NCBI GenBank assembly: GCA_009919445.1
Contig: RGBY01000019.1
Span: 1 to 18,638 of the forward strand
Reading direction: 5' to 3'
Length of the DNA stretch: 18,638 bases
Origin: Planctomycetia bacterium
GTDB taxonomy: Bacteria; Planctomycetota; Planctomycetia; Pirellulales; UBA1268
Shown piece after piece: positions 6,668 through 14,568 of the stretch. The notes beneath the pieces are model-generated. The model searched no databases and was not told the origin of the DNA. It saw nothing but the letters and a program-made list of their open reading frames with translations. Position numbers and translations under genes: made by a program. Numbering within the stretch: the stretch's first letter is position 1; the number at the start of each line of letters is the position of its first letter.

Positions 6668-7156
6668 TCAATGAGCCGCCGCCGACGCATGCGACTTGAG
6701 GCGACTGGCCTGCTGCCTGAGGGTATCGATCTGGATATTGACCGCCGCACGGGCTTCACGCACAAGTTCTGCGGTGCGGCCGGCACCTCCCCCGCCATGA
6801 GCCGCCACGGCGTCGGCCTCTTCCAACAGTGAATCAATTTTCGCCTGCTGAGCGACAAGATCATCGATCACACGAGAAAGCAGGAAGCCGAGGTCCGCAT
6901 CATGCCAGCCCGTGAACGCGAGGGGAAATGCGGTCATAGGCAGTTCCAACTGCTCGGCAACAAGGATGGCCTCAGCGCGGTCGACGATACCTCGCTGTTC
7001 GTCAACAACATCAGCGAGTGTCAGCTTGAGGTCTTCTTTTCCGCGGTATGTCCAGATCCCCGAATCGGCGAGGTACATCAGCGGTGACTGCCGGATCAAG
7101 CGAACCAGACGCGTCAGCACCTCACCAGCAGCTCGACGAGAATCGTAGGCACTCAT
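6668..7156 (-). CDS. Conserved-looking helical protein of unknown function
   Basis: I do not recognise this 162-residue protein. It is soluble, has no cysteine and no signal peptide, and appears almost wholly helical. Helices are likely at about 8-25, 42-70, 84-118 and 125-155. The last two are rich in A, L, E, D and K with heptad-like spacing, which suggests a four-helix bundle or coiled-coil dimer. A linker LPMTAFPLAFTGWHDADLGF (72-91) is the most distinctive stretch. A GGGGAG turn separates the last two helices. A good ribosome site (GGAGAAAG) precedes the ATG at 7156. It lies between nuoN (95-bp gap) and tatD (66-bp gap) in the same orientation. A role connected to complex I cannot be inferred from position alone. 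Confidence 0.8.
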   Translation of the reverse strand: MSAYDSRRAAGEVLTRLVRLIRQSPLMYLADSGIWTYRGKEDLKLTLADVVDEQRGIVDRAEAILVAEQLELPMTAFPLAFTGWHDADLGFLLSRVIDDLVAQQAKIDSLLEEADAVAAHGGGGAGRTAELVREARAAVNIQIDTLRQQASRLKSHASAAAH

Positions 7157-7185
7157 TTATCACTTTCTCCACCGTACCAGCCACA

Positions 7186-7223
7186 CCGACAAAAATTGCG
7201 ACGCCGACCAAAACTACGACGCC
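7186..7223. repeat. Imperfect period-18 duplication between nuoN and the next gene
   Basis: Two 20-base segments starting at 7186 and 7204 share 17 of 20 bases (both begin CCGAC and end CGACGCC). They overlap by two bases and so give a period of 18. They occupy the 95-bp gap downstream of nuoN. No hairpin or promoter was seen in this gap apart from the ribosome site next to 7156. Confidence 0.55.
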
Positions 7224-7251
7224 ATGATAATCGCGACACCACGATCTGCTT

Positions 7252-8910
7252 TTAAGAGGCAATAACGCCAGCTAACCGCGCCGCCGCATAAAGCCCCGAC
7301 CAAAAGACTCCAAGTATCACGACTGGCACAACCAGGCCGGTCACCATCGCTCCGGAAAAAGAAACCAGCGGAAATGGCTCAGACACCCGGTCTTCCGGCA
7401 ACGGATCAAATGTCATGACCTTCAGAACACGCAGGTAGTAAAACAGACTAATCACAGTATTCACGCCACCGATCACCAACAAAGCCAGCATCAGCGACCG
7501 TTCGGCACCAGCCATCATGGCATCAACCAGCGAAGAAAAGACAAGGAACTTCGCCACAAACCCAGCGAGGGGTGGCAAGCCAATCAAGCTGACAAGCACA
7601 ACAGCCATGGCCACTACGACCCCGGGGCTTGTCCGGATGAGACCTGCATAGGCTGCAATCTCCTCGCTTCGCAGACGATTTCGGAGCAACGCCACAATGC
7701 CAAAGGCACCGAGATTCATAAACAGATAGGTGGCCAGATAGAAGGCAACGGCGGTAACGGCATCTCGAGCACCGGCAGGAGTGGTGGCTAGCATGGCGAT
7801 CGCCGCCGCCACAGCCATCATCAGGTAGCCTGCGTGGGCAATGGTTGAGTAGGCCAACAGACGTTTCATGTTCGTCTGACCGTAGGCGGCAAGATTGCCA
7901 AAGGTGCAGGTCACTGCGGCAAGCAGACCAATCGTGTAGACCACAAAATGCCTTGCGTCAGCCAGGGCGTTGGCCGTCGCTGCCACCGCCGACTCGGCCA
8001 TTCCGGTTGGCATCGTGAAAGCAAAGGCAACCCTGATGAGCAGAGCGATGGCAGCAGCCTTACTGGCCACCGAGAGAAAGGCTCCTACCTCGGCAGCGGC
8101 TCCCTCAAAGACATCGGGGCACCAGAAGTGAAAGGGCACAGCCGAAAGTTTGAAAGCCAGCCCAACCGTCAGCATCAGGCCGCCGAGGCAAAGAACCATC
8201 GTGCTTCCACTGGTACCGCCAGCCGACATCACACGAGCCAGTTCTGCCGAGACCTCGGGCAGCTGCAGCGTCCCCAAAATACCGGCGATAAGGCTGATGC
8301 CGTAGAGCATGACGCCCGCAGCACCGGCCCCGTAGACCGCATACTTTAGCGCCGCCTCAGAACTGGCCGGCCGTCCCTTGAGCATGCCAGCGAGTACATA
8401 CGAGGGCACGCTCGCCATTTCTACGGCCATAAACACCATCAGCAGATGATTCGCTGATGCCATCAGGCACATTCCCAACGAACTGCCGAGCACTAACGAA
8501 TAGAAGTCGGCACCGTCCTCACGATCGGGAATACCAGAAAGTTTCGTGAGCAAGATGAACAGCAAGAGGAAACCGGTCAGCACCAATCGCAGAAAGGCGG
8601 TGAAGGAGTCGAAAACCAACAACCCGCCGAAGATCTCCTGCCGGCCACCTGCTGAACCAAGAACCGCCTCACCCGGCAGACCACCTAACCCGAGAAAATC
8701 AACATAGGCATACCAGGCCGCAAAACAGACTCCACCGAAGGCAACCAGCCCGGAATCAAGGCGGCGGACAAGCGGCAGCATCCGGCAAAGCAGCAACAAG
8801 ATAATCGTGAGCACAATGCAAAGCTCAGGCCGGAACCGTGGCAATGAAACGCCAACGGTATCGGTGAATAGCCCACTCAGCAGTGTGCCGATATTCATCG
8901 CGGGTTGCAC
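7252..8910 (-). CDS. nuoN: NADH-quinone oxidoreductase subunit N (antiporter-like)
   Basis: NuoN is one of the three antiporter-like proton-translocating subunits of the complex I membrane arm. The 552-residue protein is strongly hydrophobic throughout. It shows the conserved membrane glutamate E164 (MAVEMASVPSYVLAG) and lysine K254 (LAFKLSAVPFHFWCPDVFEG), both part of the central proton-transfer axis. A further lysine, K284, is in SVASKAAA. It is longer than the usual 480-500 residues. The chosen start is GTG at 8910 because AAAGGA lies eight bases upstream. An ATG four codons later (8898) has no ribosome site. It is the last gene of the nuo run and follows nuoM after 82 bases. Confidence 0.97.
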   Translation of the reverse strand: MQPAMNIGTLLSGLFTDTVGVSLPRFRPELCIVLTIILLLLCRMLPLVRRLDSGLVAFGGVCFAAWYAYVDFLGLGGLPGEAVLGSAGGRQEIFGGLLVFDSFTAFLRLVLTGFLLLFILLTKLSGIPDREDGADFYSLVLGSSLGMCLMASANHLLMVFMAVEMASVPSYVLAGMLKGRPASSEAALKYAVYGAGAAGVMLYGISLIAGILGTLQLPEVSAELARVMSAGGTSGSTMVLCLGGLMLTVGLAFKLSAVPFHFWCPDVFEGAAAEVGAFLSVASKAAAIALLIRVAFAFTMPTGMAESAVAATANALADARHFVVYTIGLLAAVTCTFGNLAAYGQTNMKRLLAYSTIAHAGYLMMAVAAAIAMLATTPAGARDAVTAVAFYLATYLFMNLGAFGIVALLRNRLRSEEIAAYAGLIRTSPGVVVAMAVVLVSLIGLPPLAGFVAKFLVFSSLVDAMMAGAERSLMLALLVIGGVNTVISLFYYLRVLKVMTFDPLPEDRVSEPFPLVSFSGAMVTGLVVPVVILGVFWSGLYAAARLAGVIAS

Positions 8911-8992
8911 CAGTAGGTTCCTTTCATTCCTCTCTGCGTCTCAGTATCCCAGGACAGGAGTGGTCGGCTTGGTGAAAAAGACTCGACGCCCG

Positions 8993-10816
8993 TCACTGAC
9001 TGACCGCCCCCTTGATTACCGGGGAATTTACCGACGCAACCGAAAGCGGTGCCGACTCACGAGGTGAGGAATCAGCGACCATCAGCCTCCGCGAGCCATC
9101 CTGAACATCACGGGTCCACTCCGCCAGCGTTTCAACCTGCTGATTCACTGACGGCGTGACGTATTGGAATAACGTCTGCGGTGCGACGCCAAAGACAATT
9201 GCAAGAAACACCAGTGGGGTCGCAATTGCCAACTCTCGTGAAGTGATTGGCGTGAGGGCCTCTTCGTGAGGGCCACGGTACTCTGCCCCCAAATAAACCC
9301 GTTGAATGGCCCAAAGAATGTAGGCCGCCGTAAGAATAACCGTGAATGCTGAGATGACTGCCAGCACTGGGCTGTAGTTCCAACTCGAAAGGGTCACCAG
9401 GACCTCGCCGATGAATCCACAGAGGCCCGGCAACCCAAGGCCAGCGAAGAACACCGCGACAGCCAGCCCGCTGTAGACCGGCATCTTGCCAAAGATACCG
9501 CCAAATTCCTCGAGATTGCGGTGGTGCACTCGGTCATAGAGGACGCCAACCATGAAAAACATGCCGGCTGAACTAATCCCGTGGGCGAGCATCTGGAACA
9601 TGGCTCCGTTGACGCCCTGCGCCCAGAAGTCCCAGCGATATTCCTGACCAGCTACGGCACTCCAGACGCCAAGGCCAAGCATGACGTATCCCATGTGGCT
9701 GACTGAACTGTAGGCAACCATCCGCTTGAAGTCGGTCTGTGCAAGTGCTGCAAAGGCCCCATAGACCATCGACACGACGCCGACGCCACAGACCAGCCAA
9801 GCCAGGGAAAGGCCTGCCCCAGGGCAGATCGGATAGCAAATCCGTAAAATGCCATACCCACCCAACTTGAGCAGCACCCCCGCAAGAATCATTGAAATTG
9901 GCGTCGGGGCCTCGACATGGGCGTCGGGAAGCCAGGTATGTACTGGCACAACTGGCACCTTGATGACAAAGCCAATCAAAAGCAGCAAGAAGGCCCAGGT
10001 TTCCAGGCTCATGCCGAGCCAGATGGTGTTCGCCGCAAAAGGCGAGTTGGGCAGTTGGCCCACTGCAGCAAGCGCCATCAGATTAAACGTATGCACCGCC
10101 CCATCGGCCGAGCGGATCGCCGCAATCTCTTCCACCGCCGATGCGGGCTGGACAACGTGGGTGGCGATGAGCTGCTCATCGGAAAGCAAACCAACGTCAC
10201 TGGTGAAATAGAGCATCAGAATGGCAATCAGCATCAGCACACTGCCAAGCAGGGTGTACAAAAAGAACTTGATTGCCGCGTATTCTCGTCTGGGCCCTCC
10301 CCAGATACCGATGAGAAAGTACATCGGCAGAAGCATGACTTCCCAGAAGACATAGAAGAGAAAGAAATCGAGCGAAACGAACACGCCAAGCATGCCCGTC
10401 TCCAGCAAGAGAAAGAGGACATGGTAAGCCTTCACATGCTTGGTGATCGGCCAACTCGCTGCGGCAGCGAGCATCGAGAGGAAGGTGGTCAGCACCACAA
10501 GCGGCATGCTAATGCCGTCGACACCAAGCAGGTATTCGATGCCAAAGGCATCGATCCAGGGCAGCTTGATCACGTTCTGCATGCCAGCCTCACCGATGAC
10601 GAACTGCCCCGGGCCAGCCGCCCCAAACAATTGCGGCACAGCCATCCAGAGTGAAAGCAGAAAGACCACCGCCGTCGTCCCCAGAGTGATCCACCGCACC
10701 GCCTCGTCGCGGGCCTTCGGCACAATCGGCAACGACAAGAACGCCGCGACAATGGCCGGCAGGAACACAATCAAAGTCAAAGGCCAGAAGGCCGGATTCT
10801 CAGGGGGGAGGGTCAT
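8993..10816 (-). CDS. nuoM: NADH-quinone oxidoreductase subunit M (antiporter-like)
   Basis: NuoM is the middle antiporter-like subunit of the membrane arm. Key residues are present: E159 in YVFWEVMLLPMYFLIG, K286 in GFVIKVPVVPVHTWLPDAH, and K317 in GVLLKLGGYG. The lysine in QTDFKRMVAYSS precedes the SHMGYVMLG helix. At 607 residues it is about 100 longer than the E. coli protein. The extra length is mainly a loop at about 205-262 and a hydrophilic tail from about 568. The ATG at 10816 gives a normal N-terminus, but no convincing Shine-Dalgarno sequence precedes it, so translation may depend on coupling or a leaderless-like mechanism. It lies 61 bases after nuoL. Confidence 0.97.
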   Translation of the reverse strand: MTLPPENPAFWPLTLIVFLPAIVAAFLSLPIVPKARDEAVRWITLGTTAVVFLLSLWMAVPQLFGAAGPGQFVIGEAGMQNVIKLPWIDAFGIEYLLGVDGISMPLVVLTTFLSMLAAAASWPITKHVKAYHVLFLLLETGMLGVFVSLDFFLFYVFWEVMLLPMYFLIGIWGGPRREYAAIKFFLYTLLGSVLMLIAILMLYFTSDVGLLSDEQLIATHVVQPASAVEEIAAIRSADGAVHTFNLMALAAVGQLPNSPFAANTIWLGMSLETWAFLLLLIGFVIKVPVVPVHTWLPDAHVEAPTPISMILAGVLLKLGGYGILRICYPICPGAGLSLAWLVCGVGVVSMVYGAFAALAQTDFKRMVAYSSVSHMGYVMLGLGVWSAVAGQEYRWDFWAQGVNGAMFQMLAHGISSAGMFFMVGVLYDRVHHRNLEEFGGIFGKMPVYSGLAVAVFFAGLGLPGLCGFIGEVLVTLSSWNYSPVLAVISAFTVILTAAYILWAIQRVYLGAEYRGPHEEALTPITSRELAIATPLVFLAIVFGVAPQTLFQYVTPSVNQQVETLAEWTRDVQDGSRRLMVADSSPRESAPLSVASVNSPVIKGAVSQ

Positions 10817-10877
10817 GGAACAGTCCGTGAGCAGCAGGGGAAATAAAGGCAGTTAGAGTTTTGAGGAGGTGGTCAGG

Positions 10878-13451
10878 CTAGCCAGCCAGCGAGGTGCGGA
10901 ACATCAAGGTTGCCAACACAAAAATGGCCACGGTGCCGACCACGATGAACATGACGTATTGGCGAAGACGGCCGGTCTGCAAACGCTTGAGTTCCATGCC
11001 GGCATTCCAGGTAAGAGTCCCGGCAGCATTCACAAGCCCGTCGACAACAATGCGATCGAACAACGCATCAATCCCAGCCAGACGCCTGGCAACCCAGGCC
11101 AAGCCGTTAATTAACTGGTCGATCACCTGACGATCGAAGCCACTGATCAACTTGGACAACGCAAGGGTCGGCTTCACAAAAATGGCGTGATAGAGTTCGT
11201 CGACGTACCAGCGATGAACGAGAAACGAATAGGCCGGCCGCACCGCCGCAGCGACGGCGGCAGGGGAAATTACTGGCTTGAGGTACATCGCTGCGGCCAG
11301 CAACACGCCGGCCAGAGCGGTCACGAAGGCGGTCAGGGTCGCCGTCACATGAATGTCGCTGGCATGGCTATCGTGCTCAGCGGGAATCGTGATGGTGCCC
11401 AAAAGTTCTGCTGTCGTCAGGCCCGCCGCCGTCCCTGCCGGCCGGGATTGCTCCAAGAGACCATTGACTCCCAGCCCCCCAGGGAACGCCCAGCCTGCGA
11501 CGATTGCCAGCACAGCCAGCACAACAAGCGGCGTCGTCATGATCCGTGGAGACTCATGGGCATGGTCGAAAACATGTTGGTCCCTCGGCTTGCCAGCAAA
11601 AGTCATAAACCAGAGCCGAAACATGTAGAAGGCGGTAATGAAGGCACCGCCGGCAACTGCCAGATAGAGAATGGAGTGCTGGGGATTGAGACGGGCAAAG
11701 AGCAGTCCTTGAGCCAGAATCGCGTCCTTGGAGTAGTAGCCACTGAAGCCAACCACAAACGGAACACCTGCCCCAATAATTGCCAGACAACCGACCAGCA
11801 TGGTCCAGCCTGTGTAGGGCATGACCTTCAACAGGCCGCCCATCTTTCGCATGTCGTTGGTGTGACAGGCATGGATAACCGAACCAGAGCAGAGAAAGAG
11901 CAGGCTCTTAAAGAAGGCATGGGTCACAAGATGAAACAAACCAGCAACCCAACCGCCGACGCCAAGGGCCAGCATCATGTAGCCGAGTTGGCTGACGGTG
12001 GAGTACGCCAATACCCGCTTGATGTCGTTGGCTGTCACCGCGATGGTTGCCGCGATGAACAGCGTGATCCCACCGGTGTAGGCGATGACGAGCAAGACGT
12101 CAGGCGTTAACACCGGAAAAAATCTGCCCACCAAATAAACACCGGCGGCAACCATCGTCGCCGAATGAACCAGGGCCGAAACCGGGGTCGGGCCCTCCAT
12201 TGCATCCGGGAGCCAGACAAACAGCGGCACCTGGGCACTTTTTCCGACGCAGCCACAGAAGATTCCGACACCGGCGATGAACAGCAGCCAACGTCCATAG
12301 CCCTGCTGCCGCCAGCCCGGCACATCCTTGATCACTTCCTGATGAACGGCGGCCGAATCTCCATTCCCGCGAGCCAGACCAGCCACCTGATCAGCCGCAG
12401 AGAATGCCACCAGCCCGGCTGGCACCTGCTGCTCGTAATGATTCTGTTCAGGGCGGACGAGTTCAAACAGACCCGGCTGCAGGCCACCCGTAGCCGGATT
12501 GACGCTCTCGCCAAAATGCAACGTTCCCAGCCCGCCCCAAAGTGCCATCAGCCCAATGAGCATGCCAAAGTCGCCAACGCGGTTGACGATAAACGCCTTA
12601 TTCGCTGCGGTCGAAGCCGAGTGCCGCTCAAAATAGAAGCCGATGAGAAACCAGGAGCAAATGCCGACGAGTTCCCAAAAGACAAAGACCATCGCCAGGT
12701 TGCCGGCAATCACAATGCCGAGCATCGAAAAACAGAAAAGCGACAACGCCTGGAAAAAACGGTGAAAACGACCCTCACGAGTGAAGTTTCCACCTCCCGC
12801 GAGTTGCACTTCACTATCCGTCACCGGATGCAGTTCGTCGTGCATGTAACCGGCTGCATAGAAATGAATGCAGGAAGCGATAAACGTGACGACAACGAAC
12901 ATCAAGACTGTAATCGAGTCGATGTACCACCCAATCGACAGCCGCAAGGAACCGCCCGCATAGAGGGTGTACCAGTCTCCGGTGTAGGCAGGCGGCTTGG
13001 TCGCGTGATGGGAACCGTCACCGTGGGCAGCACCATGCGGCTCACCATGGTGAGCTTGGTCATGATGTGCATCGTCATGATGTTCATCTCCATGTGCTCC
13101 CGCTGGCCCATGTGCTCCCACTGGTGCCGCGCCGTCTGCTTTTGCTTTTGGCGAGAAGCTGACAAACTCGACGGACGCACCCTCCCGGTGTGGTTCCTCC
13201 ACGGTAGTTGCAGCATGCCCCTCAGCATGACTCCCGTCTGCCGGGCTACTCACAGGATGCGCGGCCAGCCAAACCACGAGAGCAGCCAGTGACATCGCCA
13301 GCGATGTCACGATGGCAGTGGTGGCGACCGCAGCCGCTCCCTTTCCGTGCGTTCCCAAACGGGGGCCAAAAAAGAGAATCACCACAAATGACACGAGGGG
13401 GATGAGCCAAGCAACCCCCAGCAGAAGTGGTAAAAGATTTTCGGTCGGCAT
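10878..13451 (-). CDS. nuoL: NADH-quinone oxidoreductase subunit L with histidine-rich insertion
   Basis: NuoL is the distal antiporter-like subunit, with the lateral helix that clamps the membrane arm. Conserved proton-path residues are all present: E260 in VFWELVGICSWFLIGF, K404 in GKSAQVPLFVWLPDAMEGP, H429 in LVHSATM, H507, H511 and K515 in LVTHAFFKSLLFL, and K575 in YYSKDAIL. The C-terminus (about 750-830) fits the lateral helix and is followed by a last membrane helix (about 832-852). At 857 residues it is some 200 longer than usual. One insertion (about 65-155), between helices 2 and 3, is rich in histidine. A second (about 317-385) precedes the GKSAQ helix. No Shine-Dalgarno sequence is evident before the ATG at 13451. 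It follows nuoK after 62 bases. Confidence 0.97.
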   Translation of the reverse strand: MPTENLLPLLLGVAWLIPLVSFVVILFFGPRLGTHGKGAAAVATTAIVTSLAMSLAALVVWLAAHPVSSPADGSHAEGHAATTVEEPHREGASVEFVSFSPKAKADGAAPVGAHGPAGAHGDEHHDDAHHDQAHHGEPHGAAHGDGSHHATKPPAYTGDWYTLYAGGSLRLSIGWYIDSITVLMFVVVTFIASCIHFYAAGYMHDELHPVTDSEVQLAGGGNFTREGRFHRFFQALSLFCFSMLGIVIAGNLAMVFVFWELVGICSWFLIGFYFERHSASTAANKAFIVNRVGDFGMLIGLMALWGGLGTLHFGESVNPATGGLQPGLFELVRPEQNHYEQQVPAGLVAFSAADQVAGLARGNGDSAAVHQEVIKDVPGWRQQGYGRWLLFIAGVGIFCGCVGKSAQVPLFVWLPDAMEGPTPVSALVHSATMVAAGVYLVGRFFPVLTPDVLLVIAYTGGITLFIAATIAVTANDIKRVLAYSTVSQLGYMMLALGVGGWVAGLFHLVTHAFFKSLLFLCSGSVIHACHTNDMRKMGGLLKVMPYTGWTMLVGCLAIIGAGVPFVVGFSGYYSKDAILAQGLLFARLNPQHSILYLAVAGGAFITAFYMFRLWFMTFAGKPRDQHVFDHAHESPRIMTTPLVVLAVLAIVAGWAFPGGLGVNGLLEQSRPAGTAAGLTTAELLGTITIPAEHDSHASDIHVTATLTAFVTALAGVLLAAAMYLKPVISPAAVAAAVRPAYSFLVHRWYVDELYHAIFVKPTLALSKLISGFDRQVIDQLINGLAWVARRLAGIDALFDRIVVDGLVNAAGTLTWNAGMELKRLQTGRLRQYVMFIVVGTVAIFVLATLMFRTSLAG

Positions 13452-13468
13452 GATTCAGTCTGGTTGTT

Positions 13469-13486
13469 CAAGCGGCCCAAGCGGCC
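13469..13486. repeat. Nine-base tandem duplication between nuoK and nuoL
   Basis: CAAGCGGCC occurs twice head to tail (13469-13477 and 13478-13486) in the 62-bp nuoK-nuoL gap. It lies 18 to 35 bases upstream of the nuoL ATG. It may be chance slippage. No function is implied. Confidence 0.6.
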
Positions 13487-13513
13487 ATTTCTGGATGCGG
13501 CAGCCAGTTGATG

Positions 13514-13861
13514 CTAGCCACGCAAGTCATCAGCACGGTCGACATCGACCGTGGCATGGTTGTTGTAAAAATTGAGCGTGATCGCCAAGGCGACAGCCGC
13601 TTCAGCAGCCGCCAGTAAAATGACGAATAACGCCATTACCTCACCGTCGAGCCCCAACGAGGCCCGTCCCTCACCGGCGAGATACGACGATCCAAATGCT
13701 ACGAAATTGAGATTTGCACCATTGAGAACAAGCTCAATGCCCATCAGCACGCCAAGCGCATTCCGCTTGACTGCCATGCAGGCGATGCCCGCGGTGAACA
13801 GGATCGCACCGACAATCAGGTAGTGCGCCACGCTCACGGTGCCAACAGCGATGAGCATCAT
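13514..13861 (-). CDS. nuoK: NADH-quinone oxidoreductase subunit K
   Basis: NuoK is a three-helix membrane-arm subunit homologous to MrpC. The 115-residue protein keeps the two glutamates needed for coupled proton transfer: E43 in LMGIELVLNGANLNFVAF and E87 in LLAAAEAAVALAI. These correspond to E36 and E72 of the E. coli protein. The loop between them is eight residues longer than in E. coli. The C-terminus ends DDLRG, close to the E. coli ending. A strong ribosome site (GGAGGTGGGAG) lies inside the end of nuoJ. The start overlaps the nuoJ stop in an ATGA, so translation is probably coupled. Confidence 0.98.
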   Translation of the reverse strand: MMLIAVGTVSVAHYLIVGAILFTAGIACMAVKRNALGVLMGIELVLNGANLNFVAFGSSYLAGEGRASLGLDGEVMALFVILLAAAEAAVALAITLNFYNNHATVDVDRADDLRG

Positions 13862-14568
13862 CTCCCACCTCCTACAAGGACAGAGGCCGACTCACCCGCT
13901 TCCGAACGAGTCTGCACTGGTGGCGGCGGGTCGACCGAGGCAACGAGCTCAACCGCTCGCGGCGTCCGCCTGCGTTTTGCCCTCGCCAGATAGGCCGCCC
14001 CAATCAGCACCACGAGTAGGTGAACGGAAACAATCTCAAAAGGCAGCAGGTAGCCGCTGAGGGGTCGTGATTCATGGCCGGCCGCATCCCCATCGACGCG
14101 AACACCCAAGAGTGCCATGCCCAGCGGAGTCGCCGTCGGCGCTGAAACTTCGGCTCGTCCGGGCCGCCGCCAGGCCTCAACAGAGACCGCCGATTGCACC
14201 AAGACAGCAAACAGGGCTGCCGCCAGAATTCCTGCCAAGACACGGTCAGCAGCAGGTGTTCGAAGTGAAACCAACTGCGTCTGCGCCGTGAGCATGACGC
14301 CAAACACCAGCAGCACAAGGGTTCCACCGACATAGATCATCAGTTGCATCGCCCCGACAAACTCAGATCCCGCGAGGAAAAACAGGCCAGCCGTCGCCCC
14401 CAGAGACAAGACGAGATGAAGTGCCATCCGCACCACGTTGTCGGTCAGCACGACCATAATCGCAGCACCGCAGGCAATGGCGGCAAACAGCAAAAAGAAT
14501 AGGCCGTGCCAATCGATCGCAGCAAAAGGCAATAACCATGTCGTTGCAGCAAGTAGGCATTCGGTCAT
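13858..14568 (-). CDS. nuoJ: NADH-quinone oxidoreductase subunit J
   Basis: NuoJ is a five-helix membrane-arm subunit next to NuoA, H and K. The 236-residue protein has the conserved third helix FVGAMQLMIYVGGTLVLLVF (70-89), the region that changes conformation during turnover. The final membrane helix (about 175-192) is followed by a hydrophilic tail of about 40 residues with a basic RAKRRR start and a proline run. The tail and the loop at about 130-168 account for the extra length over the usual 165-185 residues. The ATG overlaps the nuoH stop by four bases (ATGA) and has GGGGGTG upstream. The end overlaps nuoK in the same way. Confidence 0.96.
   Translation of the reverse strand: MTECLLAATTWLLPFAAIDWHGLFFLLFAAIACGAAIMVVLTDNVVRMALHLVLSLGATAGLFFLAGSEFVGAMQLMIYVGGTLVLLVFGVMLTAQTQLVSLRTPAADRVLAGILAAALFAVLVQSAVSVEAWRRPGRAEVSAPTATPLGMALLGVRVDGDAAGHESRPLSGYLLPFEIVSVHLLVVLIGAAYLARAKRRRTPRAVELVASVDPPPPVQTRSEAGESASVLVGGGR

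Noticed and set aside
11187..13292. Long plus-strand open frames (307 and 375 codons) opposite nuoL
   Set aside because: They are antisense to a fully conserved NuoL and their translations are polar, histidine- and arginine-rich and featureless. They reflect GC-rich third positions, not genes.
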